Source: Paracandidimonas soli (lineage in GTDB: Bacteria; Pseudomonadota; Gammaproteobacteria; Burkholderiales; Burkholderiaceae_B). Taken from it: DNA of 64,000 nt. The stretch covers positions 434,001-498,000 of the forward strand of contig NZ_SMBX01000001.1 of the NCBI RefSeq assembly GCF_004342005.1, in the 5' to 3' direction. The stretch's first letter is position 1. Every line of letters starts with the position of its first letter. Below are positions 1 through 8,919 of the stretch, piece after piece. The notes beneath the pieces are model-generated. The model made no database searches, was not told the DNA's origin, and saw nothing but the letters and a program-made list of their open reading frames with translations. The position numbers and the translations under genes were made by a program.

Positions 1-1
1 T

Positions 2-574
2 CGCAATACGTCGGTGGATTTCTCGATTCGCTTCTTTTCCCTGCTGGGGCTTTCATTCCCTGCGTTCATCTCGGCGATCCTGCTGTTGCTGGCTTTTTCC
101 ATCGAACTGCCCTGGTTTCCGGTCATCAGCGAGGCCAGCTATACGGATCCGGCCCAGAGATTGCGGGCGCTGGTCCTGCCGGCCCTGAACCTGGGCCTGA
201 TCATGGTGGCCTACATCACGCGCGTGACGCGCTCCAGCATGCTGACGGTCATCAGCGAAGATTACATCCGGACGGCGCGAGCCAAGGGAGTGCCGGCCCG
301 CATGGTGATCTGGCGCCACACGCTGCGCAATGCCTTGATTCCCATCGTGACGGTCATCGGCCTTTATCTGGGTGTGCTGATCGGCAATTCGGTGCTGACC
401 GAAATCGTGTTCAACCGGCCCGGACTGGGCAAGCTGATCGTCATTGCGCTCAATTCGCGCGACTACACGACCTTGCAGGCGATGCTTGTCATCTACGCCT
501 TCTTCATTGTTCTGGCGAACCTGCTGACGGATCTGTTGTACGGGATCATCGATCCCAAAGTGAGGAACCAATGA
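2..574 (+). CDS. Oligopeptide/dipeptide-type ABC transporter permease (DppB-like), 5' truncated by window edge
   Basis: Inner-membrane permease of a peptide/nickel/opine-type importer. Only the last 190 residues are visible; the frame is open to the window edge. DppB-family proteins are about 300-340 residues, so roughly the first 120-150 (first membrane segment and part of the domain) lie outside. The visible part holds hydrophobic segments and the ATPase-contacting EAA-type loop (EDYIRTARAKGV, then RHTLRNALIPIVT). Its stop overlaps the start of the next permease (ATGA), so the genes are translationally coupled. The family assignment is firm. The substrate cannot be read from the permease; dipeptides, glutathione, nickel and opines are all transported by this family. 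Confidence 0.9.
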   Translation, partial: RNTSVDFSIRFFSLLGLSFPAFISAILLLLAFSIELPWFPVISEASYTDPAQRLRALVLPALNLGLIMVAYITRVTRSSMLTVISEDYIRTARAKGVPARMVIWRHTLRNALIPIVTVIGLYLGVLIGNSVLTEIVFNRPGLGKLIVIALNSRDYTTLQAMLVIYAFFIVLANLLTDLLYGIIDPKVRNQ

Positions 575-1431
575 GCGCGATGACCATGAGAGGATATATG
601 CGCAACTTCGGGCGGCTGGCCTGGCGCCGCAAAGCCGCGTTCGCAGGCGGCTTCGTCGCATTGCTGATGCTGCTGGCCGCCATTCTGGCTCCCTGGCTGG
701 CGCCCTACGACCCTAACGAGCAGGATATTCTGCTGAGAATGGCCGGGCCCTCCGAAGAACATTGGCTGGGCAACGATACCTATGGCCGGGACATACTGTC
801 GCGCATCATCTGGGGCGGGCGCGTATCGCTGTTCGTCGGCGTAACGTCAATTGGACTGGCCATGCTGATCGGAGGGCTGCTGGGTATTCTGGCCGGCTAT
901 TTCGGCGGACGCACCGATCGCATCATCATGTCCATCATGGATATGCTGTTGTCTTTTCCCAGCCTGGTAATGGGTCTGCTGGTCGTGGCGGTTCTAGGCC
1001 CCACGACCGGAAACCTGATCATCGCCATCGCCTTCACGGCCATTGCGCCGTTCGCGCGCATCGCCAGAGCGCCGACCCTGGCGATCAAACAGCGCGATTT
1101 CATTGAGGCGGGCCGGGCGCTGGGCTATTCGGATCTGCGCATCATGGTGGTCCACGTGCTGCCCAATATTCTCGACGAAATCCTGGTGCTGGCCTCGCTG
1201 TGGCTGGCCACCGCTATCCGGACCGAGGCTTCGCTGAGCTTCATCGGGCTGGGCGTGCGTCCGCCCACTGCTACGTGGGGTGGCATGATCCGCGACGGCT
1301 TCGAGAATATGCTGGACGCTCCCGGTCTCGTGATCTATCCGAGCATCGCCATATTGATCATCATGATCGCCCTGAACCTCCTGGGGGATGGCCTGCGCGA
1401 TGCCACCGACCCGAAACTGCGCCATGAGTGA
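571..1431 (+). CDS. Oligopeptide/dipeptide-type ABC transporter permease (DppC-like)
   Basis: Second inner-membrane permease of the importer, 286 residues, normal for DppC. An N-terminal membrane anchor (about residues 25-45) is followed by the motif APYDPNEQD, seen in DppC-type proteins just after the first helix. The binding-protein-dependent transport domain follows, with the EAA-type loop ([18 protein letters not shown]) near residue 180. The C-terminus ([15 protein letters not shown]) is the classic DppC ending. The ATG overlaps the stop of the DppB-like gene by four bases, and the gene overlaps the downstream ATPase gene. Expected to form a heterodimer with the DppB-like protein. Substrate unknown. 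Confidence 0.93.
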   Translation: MSAMTMRGYMRNFGRLAWRRKAAFAGGFVALLMLLAAILAPWLAPYDPNEQDILLRMAGPSEEHWLGNDTYGRDILSRIIWGGRVSLFVGVTSIGLAMLIGGLLGILAGYFGGRTDRIIMSIMDMLLSFPSLVMGLLVVAVLGPTTGNLIIAIAFTAIAPFARIARAPTLAIKQRDFIEAGRALGYSDLRIMVVHVLPNILDEILVLASLWLATAIRTEASLSFIGLGVRPPTATWGGMIRDGFENMLDAPGLVIYPSIAILIIMIALNLLGDGLRDATDPKLRHE

Positions 1432-2443
1432 AGCCATGAACAAAGAACCAGTATTGAAGGTCTCGGGCTTGACGACCGAGTTCCGGATCAAAGGGGATTG
1501 GTATCCCGCCATCCGCGACTTGAGTTTTGAGGTGAACGCCAATGAAACGCTAGCCATCGTCGGCGAATCCGGCTGCGGGAAGAGCATTACGGCCCTGTCC
1601 GTCATGGGGCTGATCTCCAAGTCGCAGGGACGCGTGGCCAGCGGCAGCATCAACCTGCTTGGGCGCGAATTGCTCGGACTCAAGGAAAAGGAGATGGAGT
1701 CCATCAGGGGTAACACGATGGCGATGGTGTTCCAGGAGCCGATGACCTCGCTCAACCCTGTCATGACGATTGGCTCGCAGATTGCCGAAGCCTTGCGCTA
1801 CCACCGGAAACTGTCGCGCAGGCAGGCCGGAGAGCAGGCTCTGGAGCTGCTCGACCTGGTCAAGATCCCGTCGGCGGCAAAGCGCTTCTCCGACTATCCG
1901 CATCAATTCAGCGGCGGCATGCGCCAGCGCGTGATGATAGCGATGGCGCTTGCCTGCGAGCCTAGACTGTTGCTGGCCGACGAACCGACGACGGCACTGG
2001 ATGTGACCATCCAGGTCCAGATTCTGGCGCTGCTGGCCGAAAGCAAGGCGCGTTCTGGCATGGGTATGGTGTTCATCACGCATAACCTTGGCGTGGTGGC
2101 GTCCATCGCCGATCGCGTGGCGGTGATGTACGGCGGTCGGATCATCGAGCAGGCTTCCGTCGACGAGCTGTTTGATCGGCCGACGCATCCCTATACCGAG
2201 GCTTTGCTGCGATCGATGCCGCGCGTCGATCGCGATCGCTCCGATCTGTTCCCCATTCCCGGCCAAGTGCCGCCGATCACCGAAGAGACGCCTGGGTGCC
2301 GCTATGCCGACCGCTGCACGATGAACAAGGAAGCCCGCTGTACCCGAGAGGTGCCGCCCCTGGCGCCGGTAGGCGGTTCGTCCACCCATCTCGCGCGCTG
2401 CTGGGTCAGGGCCGAACCGATCACGAGGGAGGCGTTGCAATGA
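1424..2443 (+). CDS. Peptide-type ABC transporter ATP-binding protein (DppD-like)
   Basis: Cytoplasmic ATPase, about 339 residues. Walker [10 protein letters not shown]-loop region [10 protein letters not shown], signature FSGGMRQRV and Walker [13 protein letters not shown] are all present. The C-terminal oligopeptide-transporter extension with its cysteines (GCRYADRC, then a later C-containing stretch) is typical of DppD/OppD and in characterised members carries a cluster or metal. I start at the ATG at 1424, which overlaps the end of the DppC-like gene; a longer frame from 1388 would overlap that gene by 44 bases and adds an unconserved stretch. ATG 1436 is a possible alternative. Works as a heterodimer with the next gene product. 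Confidence 0.93.
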   Translation: MSEAMNKEPVLKVSGLTTEFRIKGDWYPAIRDLSFEVNANETLAIVGESGCGKSITALSVMGLISKSQGRVASGSINLLGRELLGLKEKEMESIRGNTMAMVFQEPMTSLNPVMTIGSQIAEALRYHRKLSRRQAGEQALELLDLVKIPSAAKRFSDYPHQFSGGMRQRVMIAMALACEPRLLLADEPTTALDVTIQVQILALLAESKARSGMGMVFITHNLGVVASIADRVAVMYGGRIIEQASVDELFDRPTHPYTEALLRSMPRVDRDRSDLFPIPGQVPPITEETPGCRYADRCTMNKEARCTREVPPLAPVGGSSTHLARCWVRAEPITREALQ

Positions 2444-3444
2444 TGCCGCTGCTGCAAGTCAAGGGATTGTCCAAAACGTTCTATGTGCGGCAAGGGTTCA
2501 TGGGGTCGCAGAAAGCAGAGCTGCACGCGCTGAGAGATGTCTCCTTCGAAGTGACAGAAGGCGAGTCCTTTGGAATTGTGGGCGAGTCCGGCTGCGGAAA
2601 GTCCACGGCGGGCCGCGCGATCCTGCGCCTGGTCGAGCCGTCCGCTGGCGAGGTGCGCTATCAGGGCGAGGACATCGCCAAGGCGGACCGGCGCCGGCTG
2701 CGTGAGCTGCGACGCGAGATCCAGATCGTGTTTCAGGATCCGTATGCATCGCTCAATCCCCGGATAACGATTGGCCGCGCGCTGGCCGAGCCCATGTTGC
2801 TGCATGGCGTGGCGACACGCGCCGACGTAAAAGAGAAAGTGGCGCAGGCTTTGATGGAAGTGGGCCTGCCGGCTCAGGCCATGCAGAAGTATCCCCACGA
2901 GTTTTCCGGCGGGCAGCGCCAGCGCATCGGCATTGCCCGCGCGCTGGCGCTGGCGCCGCGGCTGATTGTTGCCGACGAACCCGTTTCGGCGCTGGATGTG
3001 TCGATCCAGGCGCAGGTACTGCTGTTGATGGAAGACCTGCAGCGGCGCCGCGGCCTGAGCTTTGTATTCATCTCCCACGACTTGGGCGTGGTGCGGCATT
3101 TCTGCCGGCGCGTGGCCGTGATGTACCTGGGGCGCGTGGTGGAGCAGGGGCCGGTGGATGCTTTGTTTGACGAGCCGTTGCATCCCTATACAAAGGCCCT
3201 GCGCCAGGCCTCGCCGGTGCCCGACCCCAAGACCAAGATTACGGTGGCCAAGATCGAGGGGGACGTGGCTTCTGCGTTGTCTCCGCCTTCGGGCTGCCAT
3301 TTCCACCCGCGCTGTCCCCAGGCCATGCCGGAGTGCCGGACGCGCTATCCGGAATGGCGCGATATGGGCGGCGGCCGCGGCGTGGCCTGCCATCTGCACT
3401 CCGTGGAAAAGATCGTTCCCAGAAAGGCCGAGCATGTCGGATAA
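2440..3444 (+). CDS. Peptide-type ABC transporter ATP-binding protein (DppF-like)
   Basis: Second ATPase of the importer, about 334 residues. Walker [21 protein letters not shown] after the Q-loop, signature [15 protein letters not shown] and Walker [13 protein letters not shown] are intact. The C-terminal extension contains [11 protein letters not shown], as in DppF/OppF. The chosen ATG lies in an ATGATG doublet that overlaps the upstream stop, with a GAGGGA ribosome-binding site 9 bases before it. A longer frame from 2296 has no support. With the three preceding genes this completes the membrane and ATPase parts of the transporter; the periplasmic binding protein is presumably upstream of the window. 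Confidence 0.93.
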   Translation: MMPLLQVKGLSKTFYVRQGFMGSQKAELHALRDVSFEVTEGESFGIVGESGCGKSTAGRAILRLVEPSAGEVRYQGEDIAKADRRRLRELRREIQIVFQDPYASLNPRITIGRALAEPMLLHGVATRADVKEKVAQALMEVGLPAQAMQKYPHEFSGGQRQRIGIARALALAPRLIVADEPVSALDVSIQAQVLLLMEDLQRRRGLSFVFISHDLGVVRHFCRRVAVMYLGRVVEQGPVDALFDEPLHPYTKALRQASPVPDPKTKITVAKIEGDVASALSPPSGCHFHPRCPQAMPECRTRYPEWRDMGGGRGVACHLHSVEKIVPRKAEHVG

Positions 3445-4834
3445 GGCGCCGTTGACTCTTTCCCTGCAGTTGGCCAGGCAGGTGGCGGGACTGGACCTGG
3501 CGCTGATTCCGGAGCAGGTGCGCCAGCGCGCAGCCTATCTGATGCTGGACGGAATCGGCGCTGCTTGTGCGGCCCAGCGGCGGAAGATCGCCGGGCGACT
3601 GGAGCAGGCGTTCGATGCCTGGGATGGGAAGGAAAGCGGGAGGCATGCGGTCATCGCCAGCCCGCGATTGCGGCGCGCCCGCGATGCCGCATTCCTGAAT
3701 GGGCAGTTGATTCATGGACTGGAGTTCGACGACGTCCATATGGCTGCGGTATTGCATCCGACCTGCGTACTGTTTCCGGCGGCCCTGGCCACGGCGGAAT
3801 GGGCCGATGCTCCGGGACACCTGTTGTTGCTGGCCTATATCGCCGGAGTGGAGGTCGCAGCCCGCCTGGGCATGGTTTCCACCGGCGGCTTCCAGCGCCG
3901 GGGCTTTCATCCCACCGGTGTCGTGGGTACGCTCGCGGCTGCGGTAGCCGCAGGATGCCTGCTGGAGCTGGACGAGGTGGCCATGGTGAGTGCGCAGGGG
4001 CTGGCGTTGTCGATGGCCAGCGGTTCCATGCAGTTTCTCGAAGACGGTGGCGATACCAAGCGCCTGCATGCAGGTTGGGCCGCCCAGGCTGGAATGCAGG
4101 CCGCCATGCTTGCGCGCCAAGGGTTGTGCGGGCCACAGCGAGCCTACGAGGGTCGCCATGGCATGCTTGCCACGCATGTGGACCAGCCAGCGGACCTGGA
4201 AAGCGTGCATCGTACCGTTGCGACGATAGGCACGCACTGGGAGCTGGAAAACATCGCGGTCAAACCGTTTCCCGCCGCCTATTATGCGCATGCCTGCATC
4301 GAAGCGGCGATGGAACTGGCGCTTTACGACAATCTGGACACGGCGAACATCACGGCCATCGTGGCCTGGGTGCCGGAGCAGGTCATGCCCAAGATCGCTG
4401 AGCCGCTGCCGGCCAAGCGTCGTCCGCAGACCGCGGGCCAGGCCCAGTTCTCGCTGCCGTTCCTGGTGGCCGCCGGGTTGCTGCGCCGCCGCTTCACGCT
4501 GGATGAGCTTGAAGCCGGCGTATTGCATGATCCGCAAGTGCTGGCGATGGCCGATCGAGTGACCTGCCGGGGCGAGGTTGATACGGCCTTTCCCGCTGTC
4601 TATCCGGGGCGGCTGGAGATCCGGCTGGCGAACGGGCATACCCTGAGCAAATCCATCGATGTCAACCTGGGAGCTCAGGCACGGCCCGTGGCCAACTCGT
4701 TCATCCTGAACAAGTTCCGCCAGAACGTTCCCAGCCAGCAAGGCCGAGGGGTCGTCGATCGCGTCATCGGAATCGAAGATTTCCGCAGCGTGCGCGAATT
4801 CGGCCGTCTGTTGGCAGCAATGCCGATAGAGTAG
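3434..4834 (+). CDS. MmgE/PrpD-family protein
   Basis: A 466-residue protein of the MmgE/PrpD fold, which includes 2-methylcitrate dehydratase (PrpD), cis-aconitate decarboxylase and immune-responsive gene 1 proteins. Family landmarks are the early DGIGAACAAQRR segment, LNGQLIHGLEFDDVHMAAVLHPTCVLFPAALA near residues 95-125, and HPTGVVGTLAAAVAAG; the LEFDD..HP region contributes active-site residues in relatives. The ATG overlaps the end of the DppF-like gene by 11 bases, so it is coupled to the ABC transporter and probably acts on the imported compound or a breakdown product. It is not in a prp operon, so a true methylcitrate role is unlikely. Reaction not predictable from sequence. Confidence 0.88.
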   Translation: MSDKAPLTLSLQLARQVAGLDLALIPEQVRQRAAYLMLDGIGAACAAQRRKIAGRLEQAFDAWDGKESGRHAVIASPRLRRARDAAFLNGQLIHGLEFDDVHMAAVLHPTCVLFPAALATAEWADAPGHLLLLAYIAGVEVAARLGMVSTGGFQRRGFHPTGVVGTLAAAVAAGCLLELDEVAMVSAQGLALSMASGSMQFLEDGGDTKRLHAGWAAQAGMQAAMLARQGLCGPQRAYEGRHGMLATHVDQPADLESVHRTVATIGTHWELENIAVKPFPAAYYAHACIEAAMELALYDNLDTANITAIVAWVPEQVMPKIAEPLPAKRRPQTAGQAQFSLPFLVAAGLLRRRFTLDELEAGVLHDPQVLAMADRVTCRGEVDTAFPAVYPGRLEIRLANGHTLSKSIDVNLGAQARPVANSFILNKFRQNVPSQQGRGVVDRVIGIEDFRSVREFGRLLAAMPIE

Positions 4835-4855
4835 GTTGGGTGTCGGCGGTCCGGC

Positions 4856-5488
4856 TCACAACACGGGCGCGGGCACGGCCCAGCCCTTGTCGGTCAGTAT
4901 GCTGTCCAGCCGGTAGTCGTGCGGCGCCGGCGTGTAGGGTTGGCCGGACAAGTCTCCGCATGCCCAGGCGATGCCGATGGTCGTGAACTTGTGGCCCCGC
5001 GCCTTCAGTGCGGCCAGGGTGCGGTCGTAATAACCCTTGCCATAGCCCACGCGGTCGCCCTGGCGGGTGAATCCCAGCGTGGGCACCAGTACGACGTCCG
5101 GCAGCGGCGCGTCCGTATCGCCTGCGGGCTCTTCTATGCCGTAGGCGCCAGTCTGCATGGATTGATCCGGACTCCATGCGCGGAAGGCCAGCGGCGTGTC
5201 GGGGCCGGTAACAACCGGCAGGGTGACAGTCAGGCCGTGCTCTTCCACCCATTGATGCAGCAGCGGCTGCAGCGGCGGTTCGCCCGGCGTCGACCAGAAG
5301 GCGGCAATGGTGGAGGGCGCCGCGCGGCCTTCCTCGGCCAGGCGGGTGCGGGTGGTGGCCAGCCAGGTGAACAGCCGGCCGCGTATCAGCAGGCCGCCGC
5401 GATTGCGATCGACGGGATCCTGGTCGTCGCGTAGCTGTTTCAGTCGCGTTCGCAGTGCGACTGCGTTATCCTGTGCAATGTTTGTCAT
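4856..5488 (-). CDS. fau: 5-formyltetrahydrofolate cyclo-ligase
   Basis: Cytoplasmic one-carbon enzyme that converts 5-formyl-THF to 5,10-methenyl-THF using ATP. It has 210 residues, close to the family norm of about 190-200. The C-terminal family signature GFTRQGDRVGYGKGYYDRTL (about residues 140-160) holds the phosphate and magnesium contacts; the N-terminal basic segment (residues 13-40, RTRLKQLRD.. and GLLIRGRLF) corresponds to the substrate-binding helix region. It is divergent from the lytic transglycosylase gene, with about 25 bases between the start codons, so each promoter must lie within the other's transcribed region. The gene stands alone on its strand. Confidence 0.93.
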   Translation of the reverse strand: MTNIAQDNAVALRTRLKQLRDDQDPVDRNRGGLLIRGRLFTWLATTRTRLAEEGRAAPSTIAAFWSTPGEPPLQPLLHQWVEEHGLTVTLPVVTGPDTPLAFRAWSPDQSMQTGAYGIEEPAGDTDAPLPDVVLVPTLGFTRQGDRVGYGKGYYDRTLAALKARGHKFTTIGIAWACGDLSGQPYTPAPHDYRLDSILTDKGWAVPAPVL

Positions 5489-5513
5489 GATGCGTGTGGA
5501 AGGAGTCTGCCGG

Positions 5514-7544
5514 ATGTCATTTACATACCGCCAACGGTATCAGAAAAACGCCAGCGTGTCTGGCGTGGTGCCACGCGTGCGCCGCCCGTGGCTGGGCGCC
5601 GCCATCGTCGTGTTCGCCCTGGGCCAGCCTGCCGCACAGGCGAATGTGCGGGTGACGGTGACCGAAGTCGTATCCGACGCGAGGCAAAGCCTCATCGACG
5701 CCAGGGACGCCGTCGAAAAGAAACAATGGACGCGCCTGGCGACGCTGGCTCCGGCGGCAAGCCAGGATCCCATGCTGGGCGACTATGCCACCTACTGGAT
5801 GCTGCGCCGCAAGACGCAGGATCAGACGCAGCCCGTGCCGGTGGCCGAGATCGAACGCTTCATCGCCAACAGCAAGAATCCGCAATTGGTCGAACGCTTG
5901 AAGGGAGAGTGGATCATTGCCGCGGCGCGCTCGGGCGATTTTTCCACCGCCGCGCGCCTGGGTCCCAATCCTTCGGGCAATGCGCAGGTGCAGTGCGCGC
6001 TGCTGCTGGCGCAGCACATGACAGGGCAGGCGGTCAGCGCCGAGCAGGCGCTGTCGACATTCCAGGCAGGCCAGTCCTGCTGGATGATGATGGACCAATT
6101 GCAAAGCAGCAAGGTCGTGGGCTGGAATGACCTGGTGCCGCAGGTGCGCGCCATGCTCGAGGCGAATCGAACAGGCAATGCGCAGCGCATGGCCGCCATC
6201 ATATTCAGCGCTTCCGACATGGTGCAGTATGCCGCGCTGGTCAAGGACCCGAAGAAATGGCTGGCCGGGCGCAAGGCGCCCTCCACGCGCACCGATACCG
6301 AGCTGGTGACGCTGGCCCTGGGCAGGCTGGCGCGCGACAAGGATCGCGCCGCCAACGCCAACATGATCCAGACCCGCTGGGAGAAGGCGTTGCCGGCGGA
6401 AAGCCTGCAATGGGTATGGAGCCAGTTCGGGCTGACATCGGCATTGAACGTCGAGCCTGGCGCCTATCAGTGGTACCGCAAGTCCGGAGATGGCAGGCTG
6501 ACCGACTACAACCATGCCTGGCAAGTGCGCGCCGAACTGCGCCGCGCCGATATCGACTGGACCTGGGTGGAAAGGGCCGTGCGCCGCATGTCGCCTGAGC
6601 AGCAGTCGGAGACGGCGTGGGCCTACTGGCTGGGCCGCGCACTGGCGGCGCAGGGCAAAGCGGACGACGCACGCCAGCAGTACGAATCGATCCGCCATGT
6701 CATGGATTTCTACGGGCAACTGGCCAGCGAGGAACTGGGCGTGATACAGGCCATTCCTCCGTTGCCGGAGCCGGTCTCCGAGCAGGATGTCGCCCAGGTC
6801 CGGGAGTTGCCGGGGCTGCAGCGCGCGGTGGCGCTGTTCGACCTGGACTGGCGCACCGAGGCTGTGCAGGAATGGGTCTACGCCCTGCGCGGCATGAGCG
6901 ACCGCCAGTTGCGCGCGGCCGCCGAATACGCGCGCCAGGAACAGATTTTCGACCGTGTCATCAATACCTCGTTGCTCACCCGCGACGAAGTCGACGTATC
7001 GCAGCGCTTCATCGCGCCGTTCGAGGGCAGGGTTTCGGAAAAAGCCAAGGAAATCGGCCTGGACGCCGCCTGGGTGTACGGCCTGATCCGGCAGGAATCG
7101 CGCTTCATCACCAATGCGCGTTCGCGCGTGGGCGCGTCCGGCCTGATGCAACTGATGCCGGCCACGGCCAAGTGGGTCGCGGGCAAGATCGGCATGAAAG
7201 ACTTCAAGCCATCGTCGGTCAATGACTTCGACACCAATACCATTCTGGGGACGCGCTATCTGGATATGGTGCTGCGCGACCTGGGGGGCTCCCAGGTACT
7301 GGCCAGCGCCGGCTACAACGCTGGCCCTGGCAGGCCTGTGCGCTGGCGCGCCACCTTGCCGGGTCCGGTCGAGGGAGCGATCTTCGCCGAGACCATCCCC
7401 TTCACGGAAACCCGCCTGTACGTGAAGCATGTGCTGTCGAACGCCGTGTATTACGCCACGCTGTTCACCGGCGAGCCGCATTCGCTGAAGGAGCGCCTGG
7501 GAACAATCTCGCCGGCACCGCAGCGCAAGGTCGCCCTGCCGTGA
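5514..7544 (+). CDS. Soluble lytic murein transglycosylase (Slt70-like)
   Basis: Periplasmic enzyme that cleaves peptidoglycan glycan strands with formation of 1,6-anhydro-muramic acid. About 676 residues: a basic N-terminus with a signal peptide ending near AAQA (residue 43), a long alpha-helical superhelical region, then a C-terminal SLT domain. The catalytic Glu is about residue 528 in [25 protein letters not shown], then AGYNAGPGR and [16 protein letters not shown], are the remaining SLT motifs. The ATG at 5514 is chosen because AGGAG lies 8 bases upstream and a signal peptide follows; upstream in-frame starts at 5478 and 5487 add a non-signal extension. Overlaps cca by four bases (GTGA). 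Confidence 0.92.
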   Translation: MSFTYRQRYQKNASVSGVVPRVRRPWLGAAIVVFALGQPAAQANVRVTVTEVVSDARQSLIDARDAVEKKQWTRLATLAPAASQDPMLGDYATYWMLRRKTQDQTQPVPVAEIERFIANSKNPQLVERLKGEWIIAAARSGDFSTAARLGPNPSGNAQVQCALLLAQHMTGQAVSAEQALSTFQAGQSCWMMMDQLQSSKVVGWNDLVPQVRAMLEANRTGNAQRMAAIIFSASDMVQYAALVKDPKKWLAGRKAPSTRTDTELVTLALGRLARDKDRAANANMIQTRWEKALPAESLQWVWSQFGLTSALNVEPGAYQWYRKSGDGRLTDYNHAWQVRAELRRADIDWTWVERAVRRMSPEQQSETAWAYWLGRALAAQGKADDARQQYESIRHVMDFYGQLASEELGVIQAIPPLPEPVSEQDVAQVRELPGLQRAVALFDLDWRTEAVQEWVYALRGMSDRQLRAAAEYARQEQIFDRVINTSLLTRDEVDVSQRFIAPFEGRVSEKAKEIGLDAAWVYGLIRQESRFITNARSRVGASGLMQLMPATAKWVAGKIGMKDFKPSSVNDFDTNTILGTRYLDMVLRDLGGSQVLASAGYNAGPGRPVRWRATLPGPVEGAIFAETIPFTETRLYVKHVLSNAVYYATLFTGEPHSLKERLGTISPAPQRKVALP

Positions 7545-8641
7545 TTCCGCTGCTCGCCGTGCCTGGCGACCCCGCCACGCAGGGGCTGGATGTCTATGTC
7601 GTGGGCGGCGCCGTGCGCGATGCGTTGATGGGGCAGCCGGCGGGCGACCGCGACTGGGTCGTGGTGGGCGCGTCTCCGGAGATCATGGCGGAGCGTGGCT
7701 TCATCCCCGTGGGCGGCGATTTCCCGGTCTTCCTGCATCCACGGACCAAAGAGGAATACGCCCTGGCCCGCACCGAGCGCAAGTCGGGGCGCGGCTACCA
7801 CGGGTTTACTTTCTACGCGGGGCAGGATGTTTCGCTGGAGGACGACCTGAAGCGGCGCGACCTGACCATGAATGCCATGGCTCAGGGGCCGGACGGCAGA
7901 ATCGTGGATCCGTTCCATGGCCAAAGCGACATTGAACACAAGGTATTGCGACACGTGGGAGAAGCCTTTTGCGAGGATCCCGTGCGTCTGTTGCGGCTGG
8001 CACGGTTCGCAGCCCGGTTCCCGCAGTTTTCCATCGCTCCGGAAACCCTGGATCTGGCGCGCCGGCTGGTTGGCGATGGGGAGGTCGATGCGCTGGTGCC
8101 GGAAAGGGTCTGGCGCGAGCTGGAAAAAAGCCTGAAGACGTTCCGTCCGGATCGCTTCCTGTTTGTGATGCAAGAGGTGGGGGCGATGTCGCGCGTGCTG
8201 CCGGGGCTTGTGGTCGATGCAGCCGTGGACAAGGCTCTGGTCGGGGCCGCGGCGCAAGGCCTTCCCTTGCCGGGCAGGTTTGCATTGCTGTGCCACCGTT
8301 CCGAAGATCCGGCCGCCATTGCCGCGCATATCCGGGCTCCCGGAGAATGCCGGGACCAGGCCGTGCTGCTGTCGGTCGTGCTGGACAGTCTGCCCGCCGC
8401 CCTGCCGCAGGACTGGCTGGACCTGATCGAGCGTTGCGACGGCCTGCGCAAGCCGCAGCGGTTTCTCGACGTGCTGCAGGCCGCGGCCTGCGTTGCGACA
8501 GTCGACCTGGATGCATGGAAGCGGCGGCTCGATGCCGTGCGCGGCATCGATGCGGGCGCCGTGGCCCGCACCGCGTCCGGCGGGGATGCCATCCGTCGGG
8601 CCTTGCGGGACGCCCGGCTGGACGTGTTGCGGACGCTGTAG
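7541..8641 (+). CDS. cca: CCA-adding enzyme (multifunctional-type class II tRNA nucleotidyltransferase), lacking HD domain
   Basis: Adds or repairs the 3' CCA of tRNAs. Nucleotidyltransferase motif [11 protein letters not shown] (residues 21-31) and the metal-binding D36-R-D38 pair are clear. The neck motifs [10 protein letters not shown] (flexible loop/B) and [16 protein letters not shown] follow, with the EDxxR-type template pocket near [14 protein letters not shown]. At 366 residues it is shorter than E. coli Cca (about 412) and shows no HD phosphohydrolase residues at its C-terminus, as in many beta-proteobacteria. The start is GTG, overlapping the stop of the transglycosylase gene. No ribosome-binding site is needed if translation is coupled. 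Confidence 0.92.
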   Translation: MIPLLAVPGDPATQGLDVYVVGGAVRDALMGQPAGDRDWVVVGASPEIMAERGFIPVGGDFPVFLHPRTKEEYALARTERKSGRGYHGFTFYAGQDVSLEDDLKRRDLTMNAMAQGPDGRIVDPFHGQSDIEHKVLRHVGEAFCEDPVRLLRLARFAARFPQFSIAPETLDLARRLVGDGEVDALVPERVWRELEKSLKTFRPDRFLFVMQEVGAMSRVLPGLVVDAAVDKALVGAAAQGLPLPGRFALLCHRSEDPAAIAAHIRAPGECRDQAVLLSVVLDSLPAALPQDWLDLIERCDGLRKPQRFLDVLQAAACVATVDLDAWKRRLDAVRGIDAGAVARTASGGDAIRRALRDARLDVLRTL

Positions 8642-8919
8642 CCCAAGCAATTCAAGTGGCTTGTACGTGCCGCAGAGGCGGCTGCGCCGGCTGTGTTCGG
8701 GCGGCGGCTAATGCTTTCCTGTTTCCGGCCGTTCATTGAACTGTGGCTTTCTTGTCCTGGGGTGTGGTTTTTCTCCGCCAGAACGACACAAACAGAGGAT
8801 AAATAGGCGTCCCTTTGTTCTGGGACATAGAGCCTGGTGAATCTTGTTTGTATCATCCACGTTCAAATGTAATTTTATGTTGCGTCCGGTGTCGATGCCG
8901 CATAGTCACGGAAGAAAAA

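Noticed and set aside
8642-8919. Flagellar sigma-28 promoter before the chemoreceptor gene
   Set aside because: Looked for TAAA-N15-GCCGATAA; only poor partial matches with wrong spacing were found.
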